Shown here piece by piece: positions 54,292 to 63,671 of a stretch of 64,000 nt of DNA. The DNA comes from an uncultured Pelagibacteraceae bacterium (GTDB lineage: Bacteria > Pseudomonadota > Alphaproteobacteria > Pelagibacterales > Pelagibacteraceae). How positions within the stretch are numbered: the first letter of the stretch is position 1; the number at the start of each line of letters is the position of its first letter. The stretch is taken from contig CABZRN010000004.1 of the NCBI GenBank assembly GCA_902528175.1, positions 1-64,000 of the forward strand. Reading direction: 5' to 3'. The notes under the pieces are model-generated. The model saw only the letters and a program-made list of their open reading frames with translations, ran no database searches and was not told where the DNA came from. The position numbers were made by a program, and so were the translations under genes.

Positions 54292-54917
54292 GTTTTTTTA
54301 CAAATAAAGATGTCTTGTTCAATTTCCCATAAAAAATTATTTTCTTTACACCAATCAACTAAAGTATTTTTATTAGGATAATTTTGAAAATTACCTTGAA
54401 AAAGTCTTATATCGTCTATTAAAACCACTATTTTTTCAAAATTTGCTAAATACTTTTTAATTATTTCTAACTCATTTAGAATTGGTGTTGCTGTATTTTC
54501 GTTACCAAAAGTTTCTGTATTTTTTAAGTGATCCTGACATAAGTGTGCATCTAAATAAATACAAACATTTTTAAAATTTAAATTTTTTGAAATTACTTTA
54601 TCAAGAAGATCTTCACTTTTACCATTTAAGATCTCAACATTTTTAAAGTTTTTAAGTATATTATTTGAGGTTTCAAACAAATTTTTATCTGCCTCAATAG
54701 AAATTGTTTTTTTTGATATTTTTGACAATAATTTGGTAGTTTCTCCATAATAAGTACCAGTCTCAATCCATAAACTGTCCTTCAAATTATTATTCATTAA
54801 AATTTGATGCTTTATAGCATCAGGCGAAGGTGGTGAGAAATTTCTGGCTCTCCAGTTTTTAAAAGATTTTCTATTTTTAAGAGACCAGATAAAATATTTT
54901 ATGCTTCTAAATTTCAT
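54288..54917 (-). CDS. SAM-dependent methyltransferase-like protein in the his operon
   Basis: A 209-aa protein with a Rossmann-like start DSLWIETGTYYGETTKLLSKI, matching a SAM-binding loop (E/DxGxxxGxxT), then KKTISIEADKNLFETSNNI with the acidic ribose ligand and FKNVEILNGKSEDLL. The later VCIYLDAHLCQDHLK resembles metal or substrate sites of class I methyltransferases in the TylF/Methyltransf_24 style. The substrate is unknown. It sits between hisH and hisA, and such an insertion is not part of histidine synthesis. It overlaps hisA by 4 bases. Confidence 0.72.
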   Translation of the reverse strand: MKFRSIKYFIWSLKNRKSFKNWRARNFSPPSPDAIKHQILMNNNLKDSLWIETGTYYGETTKLLSKISKKTISIEADKNLFETSNNILKNFKNVEILNGKSEDLLDKVISKNLNFKNVCIYLDAHLCQDHLKNTETFGNENTATPILNELEIIKKYLANFEKIVVLIDDIRLFQGNFQNYPNKNTLVDWCKENNFLWEIEQDIFICKKT

Positions 54918-55544
54918 TTACAAGTTTATAAAATTGTCGATAATTTTTAATCCAATCTTATCACTCTTTTCTGGGTGAAATTGTGTTCCGAAAATATTAT
55001 CTTTCTCTACAGCGCAAACATGATTTGACGAATAGTTAGTTGTTGCTGAAACAATATTTTTATCGTTGGGCACAAATTCGTAACTATGCACAAAATACAT
55101 ATGTGATTTATCTTTTATATCTTTAAAAATTCTACTGTCCTTCAAAATATTAATTTCATTCCAACCTATATGGGGTAATTTGTATTTTCCATTTTGATTA
55201 TCTATTTTTGTAACCTTTCCAGAAATCCAACCAAGTCCTTTTGTTTCGACTTCCTCATATCCAGTATCAGCAAACATTTGTAAACCAACACAAATTCCTA
55301 ATAATGGTTTTTTGTTGTTGATCGCAAATTCATTTAAAGTTTCAACTAGACCATTAATACCTTTTAAAGCATCAGTGCAGCTTTTGAATGAACCCTGGCC
55401 TGGTAATACAACTTTATCACTTGATTTTATTTTATTAATGTCTGATGTGATCTCAATTTTTACTTTATCCTTAGCTACTTCTTTAAATGAGTTTATGACA
55501 GAACTTATGTTCCCAGATTTGTAATCAACAATTGCTACGTTCAT
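54918..55544 (-). CDS. hisH: Imidazole glycerol phosphate synthase glutaminase subunit HisH
   Basis: A 208-aa class I glutamine amidotransferase that feeds ammonia to HisF. VAIVDYKSGNISSVINSF is the start, LPGQGSFKSCTDAL precedes the active cysteine in LLGICVGLQMFAD, and the His-Glu pair is in GTQFHPEKSDKIG. Normal length. Between it and hisA lies the methyltransferase-like gene. Confidence 0.96.
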   Translation of the reverse strand: MNVAIVDYKSGNISSVINSFKEVAKDKVKIEITSDINKIKSSDKVVLPGQGSFKSCTDALKGINGLVETLNEFAINNKKPLLGICVGLQMFADTGYEEVETKGLGWISGKVTKIDNQNGKYKLPHIGWNEINILKDSRIFKDIKDKSHMYFVHSYEFVPNDKNIVSATTNYSSNHVCAVEKDNIFGTQFHPEKSDKIGLKIIDNFINL

Positions 55545-55550
55545 TAATTC

Positions 55551-56141
55551 TTATAAAGAACCTTTAGTCGATGGTATTACGTTCTTGTTTCGTGGGTCAA
55601 TTTCAAGCGCACTTCTTAAAGATCTTGCTAAGCCTTTAAAACAAGACTCCACTTTGTGGTGACTATTGTCACCGTATAAATTTTCTATGTGTAATGTTAT
55701 ACCTGCTGCTTGTGAAAATGCTTGAAACCACTCTTTAAATAATTCAGTATCCATTTCACCAAGCTTTTCTACCTTTAAATCTACTTTCCAAATTAAGTAA
55801 GGTCTATTAGAAACATCTAAAGCAACTCTTGTAAGGGTTTCATCCATTGGTATCATTGCATGTGCGTACCTCTTAATGCCTACAAATTTTTTTGATGCTT
55901 TTTTTAAACATTCACCAATTGCAATACCTGTATCTTCTGTTGTGTGATGAAGATCAATATGTGTGTCTCCTTTTGCTTTTACTTTTAAATCAATTGAGGA
56001 GTGCTTAGATAACTGTTCTAACATGTGGTCTAAAAAACCAATGCCTGTTTCTATTTTGAACTTCCCCTTACCATCGATGTTTATAGCTACATCGATCTTG
56101 GTTTCTTTGGTTTTTCTACTTATCTCTGCTTTTCGCTTCAT
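55551..56141 (-). CDS. hisB: Imidazoleglycerol-phosphate dehydratase HisB
   Basis: A 196-aa monofunctional dehydratase (no phosphatase domain). The manganese-binding histidine motifs [29 protein letters not shown] and [15 protein letters not shown] are visible, each with paired His. It is the first gene of the run hisB-hisH-MTase-hisA-hisF-hisE and is divergent from hslV, 90 bases away. Its neighbourhood with hslVU is conserved in alphaproteobacteria. Confidence 0.96.
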   Translation of the reverse strand: MKRKAEISRKTKETKIDVAINIDGKGKFKIETGIGFLDHMLEQLSKHSSIDLKVKAKGDTHIDLHHTTEDTGIAIGECLKKASKKFVGIKRYAHAMIPMDETLTRVALDVSNRPYLIWKVDLKVEKLGEMDTELFKEWFQAFSQAAGITLHIENLYGDNSHHKVESCFKGLARSLRSALEIDPRNKNVIPSTKGSL

Positions 56142-56231
56142 ATTTAGAAAGATATATATGCATTATCTGCCGATATCAATAACAGTTAATTTAACACTTG
56201 AACATTTAAAATTAATATCCATTTAACTGAA

Positions 56232-56747
56232 ATGACAACAATAGTACTAATAAGAAAACATAATGACGTAGTTGTGGCAAGTGATGGTCAAGTAAGTATG
56301 GGAAATACAGTGATCAAAAGTAATGCTAATAAAGTTCGTAAGATTGAGAAAAGAAATGTGATCGCTGGTTTTGCTGGGTCAACAGCTGATGCATTAACTT
56401 TATTTGAAAGATTAGAAGCTAAACTTGAAAAACACGCAGGAAATTTAACAAGAGCTGCTGTTGAATTAGCTAAGGATTGGAGAACAGACAAATACTTAAG
56501 AAGATTGGAAGCGCTTATGGCGATTGGTGATAAAGAAAAAAGTTTTATTATTTCAGGCACAGGTGACGTACTAGAGCCTGAAGGGGATGTTATAGGAATT
56601 GGTTCAGGTGGGAATTATGCATTAGCTGCGGCAAAAGTATTAATGGATACAGAATTGAAAGCTGAAGAAGTTGCGAAAAAGGCGATACAGGTTGCAGCTG
56701 ATATCTGTGTGTTTACAAATCACAATATAAAAGTTGAAAAAATTTAA
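56232..56747 (+). CDS. hslV: ATP-dependent protease subunit HslV
   Basis: A 171-aa proteasome-like peptidase. After removal of Met the N-terminal Thr of TTIVLIRK is the nucleophile. The conserved [38 protein letters not shown] and [17 protein letters not shown] confirm it. It assembles as two hexamers with HslU, which starts 1 base before its stop ends. Length is standard. Confidence 0.96.
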   Translation: MTTIVLIRKHNDVVVASDGQVSMGNTVIKSNANKVRKIEKRNVIAGFAGSTADALTLFERLEAKLEKHAGNLTRAAVELAKDWRTDKYLRRLEALMAIGDKEKSFIISGTGDVLEPEGDVIGIGSGGNYALAAAKVLMDTELKAEEVAKKAIQVAADICVFTNHNIKVEKI

Positions 56748-58111
56748 TGGAAAAGTCTAACATAAAAACATTCCCAAAAAAAACAGAGAAAAAAAATGAA
56801 AACCATATTGACTCGTTATCACCAAGAGAAATTGTTTCTGAGTTAGATAGATACGTTGTTGGTCAAAATAAAGCTAAAAGAGCTGTTGCTATTGCATTAA
56901 GAAATAGATGGAGAAGACAAGCTTTAACGGGAGATATGAGAGATGAAGTGCTCCCTAAAAATATATTAATGATTGGACCAACAGGAGTTGGTAAGACGGA
57001 AATATCTAGAAGACTATCAAAATTAGCTGAGGCACCTTTTGTAAAAGTTGAAGCTACAAGATTTACTGAAGTTGGATACGTTGGACGAGACGTTGAACAA
57101 ATTATCAGAGACTTACTTGAAATAGCTATTGCAATGGAAAAGGTTAAAAAAAGAAAAGAAGTGCACGCGAAGGCTCAAAAATTAGCTGAGGAGAGAGTAT
57201 TGGATGCTTTAGTCGGAAATAAAGCATCTGTAGCTACTAGAGAGAGCTTTAGAAAAAGATTAAGAAACGGAGACCTAGACGATAACGAAATAGAAATTGC
57301 AACTAACGAGTCTAGCAACATGCCCAGTTTTGAAATACCGGGGATGCCAGGTGCCAATATTGGAATGATAAATATTGGTGACATGCTAGGTAAATCAATG
57401 GGCGGTAAAACAAAAAAGAAAAAAATGACAGTTAAAGAATCTCACGATATTTTACTTAATGAAGAAGCAGACAAATTAATTGAGCAAGATAAAATAATAA
57501 AATCTGCAAAAAATGTTACCGAAAACAATGGTATAGTTTTCTTAGATGAAATAGACAAAATTTCAGGTAGAACCGACAGAGTTGGCGGAGATGTTTCAAG
57601 AGAAGGTGTTCAAAGAGACCTACTTCCATTAATCGAGGGTACTACAGTTAGCACAAAATACGGACCTGTTAAAACTGATCATATTTTGTTCGTTGCATCT
57701 GGAGCATTTCAATTGGCTAAACCATCAGACTTATTACCTGAACTTCAAGGTAGGTTGCCAATTAGAGTAGAATTAGATGCGCTAACAAGTGAAGATTTCA
57801 AAAGAATTTTGAAAGAACCAGATAATAGTTTAATCAAACAATACAAAGCATTGCTTAAAACTGAAAATGTCGACCTAGAATTTTCTGAAGACGGCATCGA
57901 AACCATTGCTAATCTTGCAACTGAGGTTAATTCATCTGTAGAAAATATTGGCGCAAGAAGACTTCATACAATAATCGAGAGAATACTTGACGAAATTAGT
58001 TTCACAGCAACAGACAGATCTGGAGAAAAAATTATAATAGACTCTAAATACGTTAATGAAAATCTTGGACAGTTGGTAAAAGATAACGATTTGTCTAAAT
58101 TTATTCTTTAA
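56747..58111 (+). CDS. hslU: ATP-dependent protease ATPase subunit HslU
   Basis: A 454-aa AAA+ unfoldase. [24 protein letters not shown] opens the domain, [17 protein letters not shown] is Walker A, and [13 protein letters not shown] is Walker B. The inserted I-domain (residues 135-240, with many basic residues and [15 protein letters not shown]) and the C-terminal sensor [19 protein letters not shown] are as expected. The last 11 bases overlap the convergent smr gene. HslVU degrades misfolded proteins. Confidence 0.96.
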   Translation: MEKSNIKTFPKKTEKKNENHIDSLSPREIVSELDRYVVGQNKAKRAVAIALRNRWRRQALTGDMRDEVLPKNILMIGPTGVGKTEISRRLSKLAEAPFVKVEATRFTEVGYVGRDVEQIIRDLLEIAIAMEKVKKRKEVHAKAQKLAEERVLDALVGNKASVATRESFRKRLRNGDLDDNEIEIATNESSNMPSFEIPGMPGANIGMINIGDMLGKSMGGKTKKKKMTVKESHDILLNEEADKLIEQDKIIKSAKNVTENNGIVFLDEIDKISGRTDRVGGDVSREGVQRDLLPLIEGTTVSTKYGPVKTDHILFVASGAFQLAKPSDLLPELQGRLPIRVELDALTSEDFKRILKEPDNSLIKQYKALLKTENVDLEFSEDGIETIANLATEVNSSVENIGARRLHTIIERILDEISFTATDRSGEKIIIDSKYVNENLGQLVKDNDLSKFIL

Positions 58112-58514
58112 CTTTAAGAAATAGAGTAAAGTATCCTAAATTTTTATTATCTACGTTATCCTCAATTTTTTTGATAAACCTCATTAACTCAGAATTAAAT
58201 TTAATAAACTCAGGAACCGAATATTTTAGAATACTCAAATCTTTTGATTGATAAGGATTTTGTTCAACTCTAGATCTTAGTCCCTTTCCAGTAATTATGT
58301 TTAGTTTTTCAATTTTTTTTTCGTAGCAATTTATTATGAATTTTTCAATTCTTCTATTTGCTTGGTCTAGAGAAAAACCATGAAGATCTATCGTCGACTC
58401 TTTTTTTTTATACTTGGGCTCTTTATAAATTGTATCTTTATTGTAAAGCTTATCTTTCCCTTCAACAAAGTCTTTCCAAGTTTTTAAATCTTTTTTAGAT
58501 AACTTTTTATTCAA
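58101..58514 (-). CDS. Smr-domain protein (MutS2-like small endonuclease domain)
   Basis: A 137-aa protein. The Smr core reads [21 protein letters not shown] with the DLHG motif, then [13 protein letters not shown] (TGxG motif). The Smr domain binds or cleaves nucleic acids, or acts in ribosome quality control; here it stands alone without MutS. It is directly after the Tim44-like gene (stop at 58515) and convergent with hslU. This position near hslU and Tim44 is normal in alphaproteobacteria. Confidence 0.88.
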   Translation of the reverse strand: MNKKLSKKDLKTWKDFVEGKDKLYNKDTIYKEPKYKKKESTIDLHGFSLDQANRRIEKFIINCYEKKIEKLNIITGKGLRSRVEQNPYQSKDLSILKYSVPEFIKFNSELMRFIKKIEDNVDNKNLGYFTLFLKVKE

Positions 58515-59102
58515 TTAAATATTTGTTTCAATCAATGCCCAATTTGGATCATTTGATTTCACATTTTTAGAAAATTTCCAAGTATCGTAAACTTTTTTAA
58601 CTTTTTCTGGATCACCGGCTATTATTTTAGAATTTTTATCTTTAACACATGAAATGATTTCACTCACAAAGTCTACAGTAACTTCAAGGAAATTTCCGTT
58701 CCTTTCGTGATTTTTAATCTCAGCTGAATTTATTCCTATAAAAGTTGTTTCAGAAATATTACCTTGTTTTTCTCTTTCTTTAACTGCTGTCTCAAATTGA
58801 TTGAAAACATTTTTTTCTAGAAGATTTTTAATACTCTTTAAGTTGCCCTTTGAAAAATCAGTTATAATATTCTCATACGCAATTTTTGCACCTGATAAAA
58901 ATTCCGTTTTAGCTTTATCATCAAAGACATCAAAATTTGTTTTTTTGACTGTATTAACATTAGGGAATTCGTGAGGGAAGCTTTGTGTTATATCCTCCTC
59001 AAAACCAGATTTCTTGCCCAATATACCTCTTAGTCTCAAAAAGATAAAACCTGCAATCATGGCCAAAAGTATAATATCTATGTATTCAAAGCTATTACTC
59101 AT
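58515..59102 (-). CDS. Tim44-like domain protein (TimA)
   Basis: A 195-aa protein. One N-terminal membrane helix (FEYIDIILLAMIAGFIFLRLRGILG) is followed by the Tim44-like domain: GAKIAYENIITDFSKGNLKSIKNLL and VTVDFVSEIISCVKD, ending KVYDTWKFSKNVKSNDPNWALIET. That last stretch is the family signature (D.WtF.r...s.dpnW.L). Related to the mitochondrial import subunit Tim44; in alphaproteobacteria it binds the inner membrane with unknown partners. It is divergent from fxsA. Confidence 0.88.
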   Translation of the reverse strand: MSNSFEYIDIILLAMIAGFIFLRLRGILGKKSGFEEDITQSFPHEFPNVNTVKKTNFDVFDDKAKTEFLSGAKIAYENIITDFSKGNLKSIKNLLEKNVFNQFETAVKEREKQGNISETTFIGINSAEIKNHERNGNFLEVTVDFVSEIISCVKDKNSKIIAGDPEKVKKVYDTWKFSKNVKSNDPNWALIETNI

Positions 59103-59160
59103 ATTAATATAATATTTACTCTATTGCTTAATTTCAACTAGCAAATTAGATTAATGACAA

Positions 59161-59565
59161 ATGAACACACTTTTATTAATTATTTTATTAGTTCCTCTTA
59201 TTGAAATATACCTTTTTATACAAATTGGTGGCCAAATAGGAGCTTTTAACACAATTCTTATAATTCTTCTAACTGCAGTAATTGGTATATATTTTGTAAG
59301 ATTACAAGGTTTAAACACTTTGAGATCAGGTGTTACCCAATTTTATAGAAACCGAATACCTATTTATGAAATGATGTCTGGAGCTGCTTTAGCTGTGGCA
59401 GCCTTACTCTTAATTATACCTGGATTTGCAACAGACGTTCTTGGTTTTCTATTAATTCTTCCATTTACCAGAAATTTAATTTTTAAATATTTAGGTAAAA
59501 AATATACAAAAGGAAGAGTTAAAGATGATTTGATAGAAGGCGAATATGAGGATAAGGATAAATAA
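59161..59565 (+). CDS. fxsA: FxsA family membrane protein
   Basis: A 134-aa inner-membrane protein with three to four helices. LLIILLVPLIEIYLFIQIGGQIGAF is the conserved start, followed by YFVRLQGLNTLRSG and ALLLIIPGFATDVLGFLLILPFTR, the FxsA signature. In E. coli it affects exclusion of phage T7. The charged tail ends GEYEDKDK. It overlaps secB by 1 base. Confidence 0.92.
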   Translation: MNTLLLIILLVPLIEIYLFIQIGGQIGAFNTILIILLTAVIGIYFVRLQGLNTLRSGVTQFYRNRIPIYEMMSGAALAVAALLLIIPGFATDVLGFLLILPFTRNLIFKYLGKKYTKGRVKDDLIEGEYEDKDK

Positions 59566-59987
59566 TGGAAAAAAATTATAGAATTCTTGGAGAATTTATT
59601 AAAGATATTTCGGCTAAAACAAAAGATGTTGAAACTTATATATACACTAAAGAAAATATCTCAAAATTTAAATTATTTATTGATATCAGTACTAAGCCTC
59701 TTAAAAATAAGATGGCTGAAGTTTCAATAACAACAAAATTTAAAGAAGCTGACGATAATCAGAAAAATAGTTATTTTGAAATGATATATGCGGTAATTGT
59801 AAAAATTGATGAAGACGTAAACACCAAAGAAGTTCTAGAGCCTATATTTTTAAAAAGAATACCTACAGAAGTTTATCCTAAAATTGAAAAAATTTTTTTA
59901 GACTTACTCAACCATTCAGGTTATCCAAACGTTAAATTTGAGAGCAAAGTAGACTTCAACGAGCTATATAAGAAAAGAGAAAATTAA
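59565..59987 (+). CDS. secB: Protein-export chaperone SecB
   Basis: A 140-aa cytoplasmic chaperone that keeps preproteins unfolded and hands them to SecA. The SecB pattern is YRILGEFIKDISAKTKD, then DISTKPLKNKMAEVSITTKF and FEMIYAVIVKI. Divergent and somewhat short (usual 155-165), lacking part of the C-terminal SecA-binding tail. The gene order fxsA-secB-dnaQ-coaE supports it. Its stop shares TTAA with the convergent dnaQ. Confidence 0.88.
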   Translation: MEKNYRILGEFIKDISAKTKDVETYIYTKENISKFKLFIDISTKPLKNKMAEVSITTKFKEADDNQKNSYFEMIYAVIVKIDEDVNTKEVLEPIFLKRIPTEVYPKIEKIFLDLLNHSGYPNVKFESKVDFNELYKKREN

Positions 59988-60643
59988 ACATTTTTTTTGA
60001 AAGATTTTTTCATAAAACTTTTATAATTTTCTATTTCGTTTTGTGATGGTTCAACTATTTTTTTACAATAATCTATTTTTTTAGAATTATTTATATTAAG
60101 GTGCTCTTCTGACTGAAAATTTAATTTAGGTTCCTTTTGGTCAGTCAGATTTATGTAAACTTTAGATAAAAGCTCACAGTCAATTAATGCTGTATGTAAT
60201 TTTCTTCTAGAATTATCGATCCTGAACCTTTTACATAAAGCATCTAAACTTATTGAAGATCCAGGGTATTTTTCTCTAGCTATATCAAGTGTATCGATAA
60301 CATTTTCTTTAGATATAGTTGGTTTGCCTATTAATTTAAGTTCATTATTAATGTGTGATATATCAAATTCTGCGTTATGTATTATTAATTTTTTATTCTG
60401 GATAAATTGTAGAAAATCATCAGCAACGTCTGAAAACTTTTTTTTATCAGATAGAAATTCATCAGTATAACCATGAACTTTTATAGCATCTTCAGATACT
60501 TTTCTTTGTGGGTTTAAATAAGAATGGAAAGTTTTATTAGTAGGTATTTGATTTCTTAATTCAATGCAGCCAATTTCAACAATGCGGTGACCTTTAGCGA
60601 CTGATAAACCTGTCGTCTCTGTATCAAGTACTACTTCTATCAT
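59984..60643 (-). CDS. dnaQ: DNA polymerase III epsilon subunit (proofreading exonuclease) DnaQ
   Basis: A 219-aa 3'-5' exonuclease. Exo I is VVLDTETTGLS at residues 4-14, Exo II is IIHNAEFDISHINNEL, and Exo III is LHTALIDCELLSKVY with the catalytic His-Asp. After residue 175 a short tail, typical of a polymerase-binding end, follows. It overlaps coaE by 20 bases. Confidence 0.94.
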   Translation of the reverse strand: MIEVVLDTETTGLSVAKGHRIVEIGCIELRNQIPTNKTFHSYLNPQRKVSEDAIKVHGYTDEFLSDKKKFSDVADDFLQFIQNKKLIIHNAEFDISHINNELKLIGKPTISKENVIDTLDIAREKYPGSSISLDALCKRFRIDNSRRKLHTALIDCELLSKVYINLTDQKEPKLNFQSEEHLNINNSKKIDYCKKIVEPSQNEIENYKSFMKKSFKKNV

Positions 60644-61211
60644 TTAATATTTTTGTTTTAAGTATTTTAACTTTTCTTTTCATAATAGCATTATTAAAAT
60701 TATTCACCAAAACATAGTTTGATCTATCTTTTTTTTGTTTTGATGTAAGTTGTGATTTTCTTAAAATATTTAGTAGTTTTCTATTGAAATTTTTTCTCTT
60801 TTTCAATCTTGAATTGACGTCTTTTTTTTTAGTTTTAAGGAATATTATAACATCATTTTTTTTATACATTTTATTCTCTAAATATAGCGGTATGTCTAAA
60901 ACAACAATTTTCTTTTTCCTGTTTTTTTTTAGAAACATTCTGAGTTTTTTTCTAATAAAGGGATGAACTATAAAACCAATAGTTTTTAAACTAGAAAATT
61001 TATTTTTGATTGTGTTTGATAACTCAATTTTTTTAATAGGAAAAGTTTTTATAAATTGAGGAAATTTTTTTTTCAATTTTATAAAACACTGTTTATTATT
61101 TCTGTATAACTTTTTAACTTCTGTATCTGCAAAGAAACAAGGTGCTTTGAAGAATTTAGAGATGTGTGTTTTGCCCGATCCAATATCTCCTACTAAACTT
61201 ATTTTGATCAT
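60624..61211 (-). CDS. coaE: Dephospho-CoA kinase CoaE
   Basis: A 195-aa kinase of the last step in CoA synthesis. The P-loop is LVGDIGSGKTHISKFF at residues 6-21; VVLDIPLYLENKMYKKND and RLKKRKNFNRKLLNILRKSQ are lid and substrate parts. Strongly Lys-rich, as in this genome. Start overlaps aroE by 4 bases, and the end overlaps dnaQ by 20. Confidence 0.92.
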   Translation of the reverse strand: MIKISLVGDIGSGKTHISKFFKAPCFFADTEVKKLYRNNKQCFIKLKKKFPQFIKTFPIKKIELSNTIKNKFSSLKTIGFIVHPFIRKKLRMFLKKNRKKKIVVLDIPLYLENKMYKKNDVIIFLKTKKKDVNSRLKKRKNFNRKLLNILRKSQLTSKQKKDRSNYVLVNNFNNAIMKRKVKILKTKILNDRSST

Positions 61212-61990
61212 TCCAATATCTTTAAGGCTTCTTCGTCAATTTTAGGTATTACATTGTTCCATATAGAAAATGATTGATTGGCCTGATAAACAAACATGAG
61301 TTTACCGTTTTCAATTTTGTTACCATTTTCTCTAGCTTTTTTTAAAAATTGGGTTTCTTTTGGATTATATATTACATCATAGAAAACTTTATCTTTTGTA
61401 TTAAAATCTAAATCTAAACTTTCTCCTTTTAGACCAACGCTTGTGGCATTTATAGCTATATCAAAATCAGGTATTTTTTTCCATTTTATCACTTCAATTT
61501 CATTAAATTTTTTTTTAATATTTTCAGCCTTCTCCATAGTTCTGTTTGATAAAAATATTTTTTTACATCCCATGCTTAATAAAGAATAAATAATTGAAGG
61601 AACAACCCCACCTGCTCCCAGTATTAAAATTGATTTATGTAAGACATTAATTTTGGAGTGTCTTAGTCCTAATTCAAACCCGGCTACATCCGTATTGTGA
61701 CCAATTATATCATTTCCACTTTTATAAATAGTATTAACGGAATCAGTTGTTTCAACCTCTAAACTAAGTTTATCTAAATATTTTATAACCTTATTTTTGA
61801 AAGGAACTGTTACATTTATTCCATGTATCTCCTCATTTCTCAATTTGTTGATAAAATTTTTCAATTCTAACTCTTCTAATTTAATTTTATCATACACCGC
61901 ATTAATATTATTCTTTTTAATCCAATAATTATGTAACTCAGGAGAAAGAGAGTGGCTTATAGGGTTACCAATTACAAAAAATTTTTTCAT
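61208..61990 (-). CDS. aroE: Shikimate dehydrogenase AroE
   Basis: A 260-aa NADP-dependent enzyme reducing 3-dehydroshikimate in aromatic amino acid synthesis. Substrate loop NPISHSLSPELHNYWI, catalytic Lys in NVTVPFKNKVIKYLD, GHNTDVAGFELGL and the cofactor loop ILGAGGVVPSIIYSL are standard, ending with YQANQSFSIW. It overlaps maf and coaE by 4 bases each. Confidence 0.95.
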   Translation of the reverse strand: MKKFFVIGNPISHSLSPELHNYWIKKNNINAVYDKIKLEELELKNFINKLRNEEIHGINVTVPFKNKVIKYLDKLSLEVETTDSVNTIYKSGNDIIGHNTDVAGFELGLRHSKINVLHKSILILGAGGVVPSIIYSLLSMGCKKIFLSNRTMEKAENIKKKFNEIEVIKWKKIPDFDIAINATSVGLKGESLDLDFNTKDKVFYDVIYNPKETQFLKKARENGNKIENGKLMFVYQANQSFSIWNNVIPKIDEEALKILE

Positions 61991-62571
61991 TTAATCTCCT
62001 GTAAATAGCTTTTGATTTTAGCAATTGGTAGTCCCATTATGGTATTTTTGTCTCCCTTTATTTCGTTAAACAATTTTTTTCCCTCACCTTCTATTTGATA
62101 GACATTGTATGCATAAAGAGTTTTATCAGATATTTTTGACAAATAATTTTTTAACTCACTGTCATTAAAATCTTTCATAATTAATTCCGCTTTATCAGTG
62201 TAATTCCATATCATATTGCCTTTTTTAGAAATACAAACTGAACTAATTAAGAAATGACTTTTACCACTCATTTTTTTCAAAATATTAAAGGCTTCTTCTC
62301 GTGATTTAGGTTTTGAGATAATCTGGCCATCTAAATCTATTAAGCTGTCTGCGCCTAAAACTAGTTCATCTGGGTTTTTATTGCTTATTTTGTTTGCTTT
62401 TAATTCTGCAAGGTTTTTAGATACTATTTCTGGTGTTGCGCCCTCTTTTAAAAGTGACTCCTTAATAACATCTTCATCAACTTTGGATGGTTCAACATTA
62501 CAAGAAATGCCATTCTCCAATAAGATTTTTTTTCTAACCTCGCTTTTTGAAGCTAATATTATTTTATTCAT
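61987..62571 (-). CDS. maf: Maf-family nucleotide pyrophosphatase
   Basis: A 194-aa enzyme hydrolysing non-canonical or m7G/UTP/dTTP nucleotides. ILASKSEVRKKILLENGI is the classic opening, then LVLGADSLIDLDGQIISKPKSREEAFNIL with the catalytic Asp and substrate Lys. YQIEGEGKKLF and GLPIAKIKSYL are the C-terminal family motifs. Its start is within the ppsR stop (ATGAATAA). Confidence 0.93.
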   Translation of the reverse strand: MNKIILASKSEVRKKILLENGISCNVEPSKVDEDVIKESLLKEGATPEIVSKNLAELKANKISNKNPDELVLGADSLIDLDGQIISKPKSREEAFNILKKMSGKSHFLISSVCISKKGNMIWNYTDKAELIMKDFNDSELKNYLSKISDKTLYAYNVYQIEGEGKKLFNEIKGDKNTIMGLPIAKIKSYLQEIK

Positions 62572-63388
62572 TATGATTAAATATGTCGTGAATTTTTAGT
62601 ATCGAGGCCGCAGTTTCTTCTACTGATTTTCTTGTAACATCTATTGTTGGCCAATTGTATTTTTGAAAAAGCTTTTTTGATAATTCTATTTCATTTTTAA
62701 TTTTTTCAAAATCAATGTAATTTTTGTTTTCATTCTCTTTTATAGATTGCATCCTGTTTTTTCTTAAGTCTACCAATCTATCGGGTTCTGCTGTTAAGCC
62801 TACAACACAAGTCAAATTTGGCTTTTCTTTTAAAAATTTTGGAACTGACTGTTCGTTAATTAATGGTATGTTGGAAATTTTCATACCCTTATTAGCTAAA
62901 TAAATTGAAGTAGGTGTTTTACTTGTTCTACTAACTCCCAATAAAATGATGTCAGATTTACCTATATCATCTAATGAGTTTCCATCGTCATGGTTCATAG
63001 TAAATTGAATAGCTTCAATTTTCTTATAATAATCTTCGTTCATAACATGTTGTCCACTTGGAATATGGTTCGCTTCTTGATTTAATAATTTTGAGAATGT
63101 TAAAATAAGATCTCCTAATACACCAAAACAAGGAATTTTTTTTTTGTTACATTCAGTTGATAAAAATTGAGCAAGTTTATTATCTACTATTGTATACAAA
63201 AAAATAGAATTCTTATTTTTAACGGAATTCTCTATGATTTTTAGAATTTGGTTTTCGGTTCGTGTGAAAGAGAAATAATGCGTTTTATAGTTGAAGTTTT
63301 TGAATTGGGCTTTAATAGCTAAGAATATTCTTTCCAGTGTCTCGCCAGTTGAATCTGAAATTAAATAAATTTCGTATGTATTACTCAT
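62564..63388 (-). CDS. ppsR: Pyruvate phosphate dikinase/PEP synthase regulatory protein (DUF299)
   Basis: A 274-aa kinase/pyrophosphorylase that turns PPDK or PEP synthase off and on by Thr phosphorylation. LISDSTGETLERIFLAIKAQF is the start, and the ADP/phosphate loop IILLGVSRTSKTPTSIYLAN is the hallmark. MNHDDGNSLDDIGKSDI precedes it. In alphaproteobacteria this gene is directly beside the origin, opposite hemE, as here. Confidence 0.93.
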   Translation of the reverse strand: MSNTYEIYLISDSTGETLERIFLAIKAQFKNFNYKTHYFSFTRTENQILKIIENSVKNKNSIFLYTIVDNKLAQFLSTECNKKKIPCFGVLGDLILTFSKLLNQEANHIPSGQHVMNEDYYKKIEAIQFTMNHDDGNSLDDIGKSDIILLGVSRTSKTPTSIYLANKGMKISNIPLINEQSVPKFLKEKPNLTCVVGLTAEPDRLVDLRKNRMQSIKENENKNYIDFEKIKNEIELSKKLFQKYNWPTIDVTRKSVEETAASILKIHDIFNHNE

Positions 63389-63671
63389 GTATAATTAATA
63401 AAGAATTTTGTATTAATATTAACTTATAAACAAACTTACAAATTATAACGTCCAAAATCAAAAAAAAGCTTTTTAATAACATTTTAAAACATGTTTATAA
63501 CCAATATACCGTTTTTTGAATAAAATTATGTTATTTGTGATCATTCTTATTTTTTAAGATTAATTAAACAAATTAATTGTGAAAAAAATGTTATAAAAGT
63601 GTTAGAAAATAGTAATATTCAATATTAACATCCCTAATACAAATAATATAAATATTACTTATTCTATTATT
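63389..63671. other. Putative chromosomal replication origin region (ppsR-hemE intergenic)
   Basis: At 283 bases this is the longest non-coding gap in the window. In Caulobacter, Rickettsia and other alphaproteobacteria the origin lies next to hemE, with the DUF299 gene, maf, aroE, coaE and dnaQ on the other side, exactly this layout. Two inverted TTATAAACA sequences (63424-63432, and on the minus strand 63492-63500) are 2 mismatches from the DnaA-box consensus TTATCCACA. The last 70 bases before hemE are almost pure A/T and could melt. Genes on both sides point away from it. No further DnaA boxes are clear, so the call leans on synteny. Confidence 0.6.
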
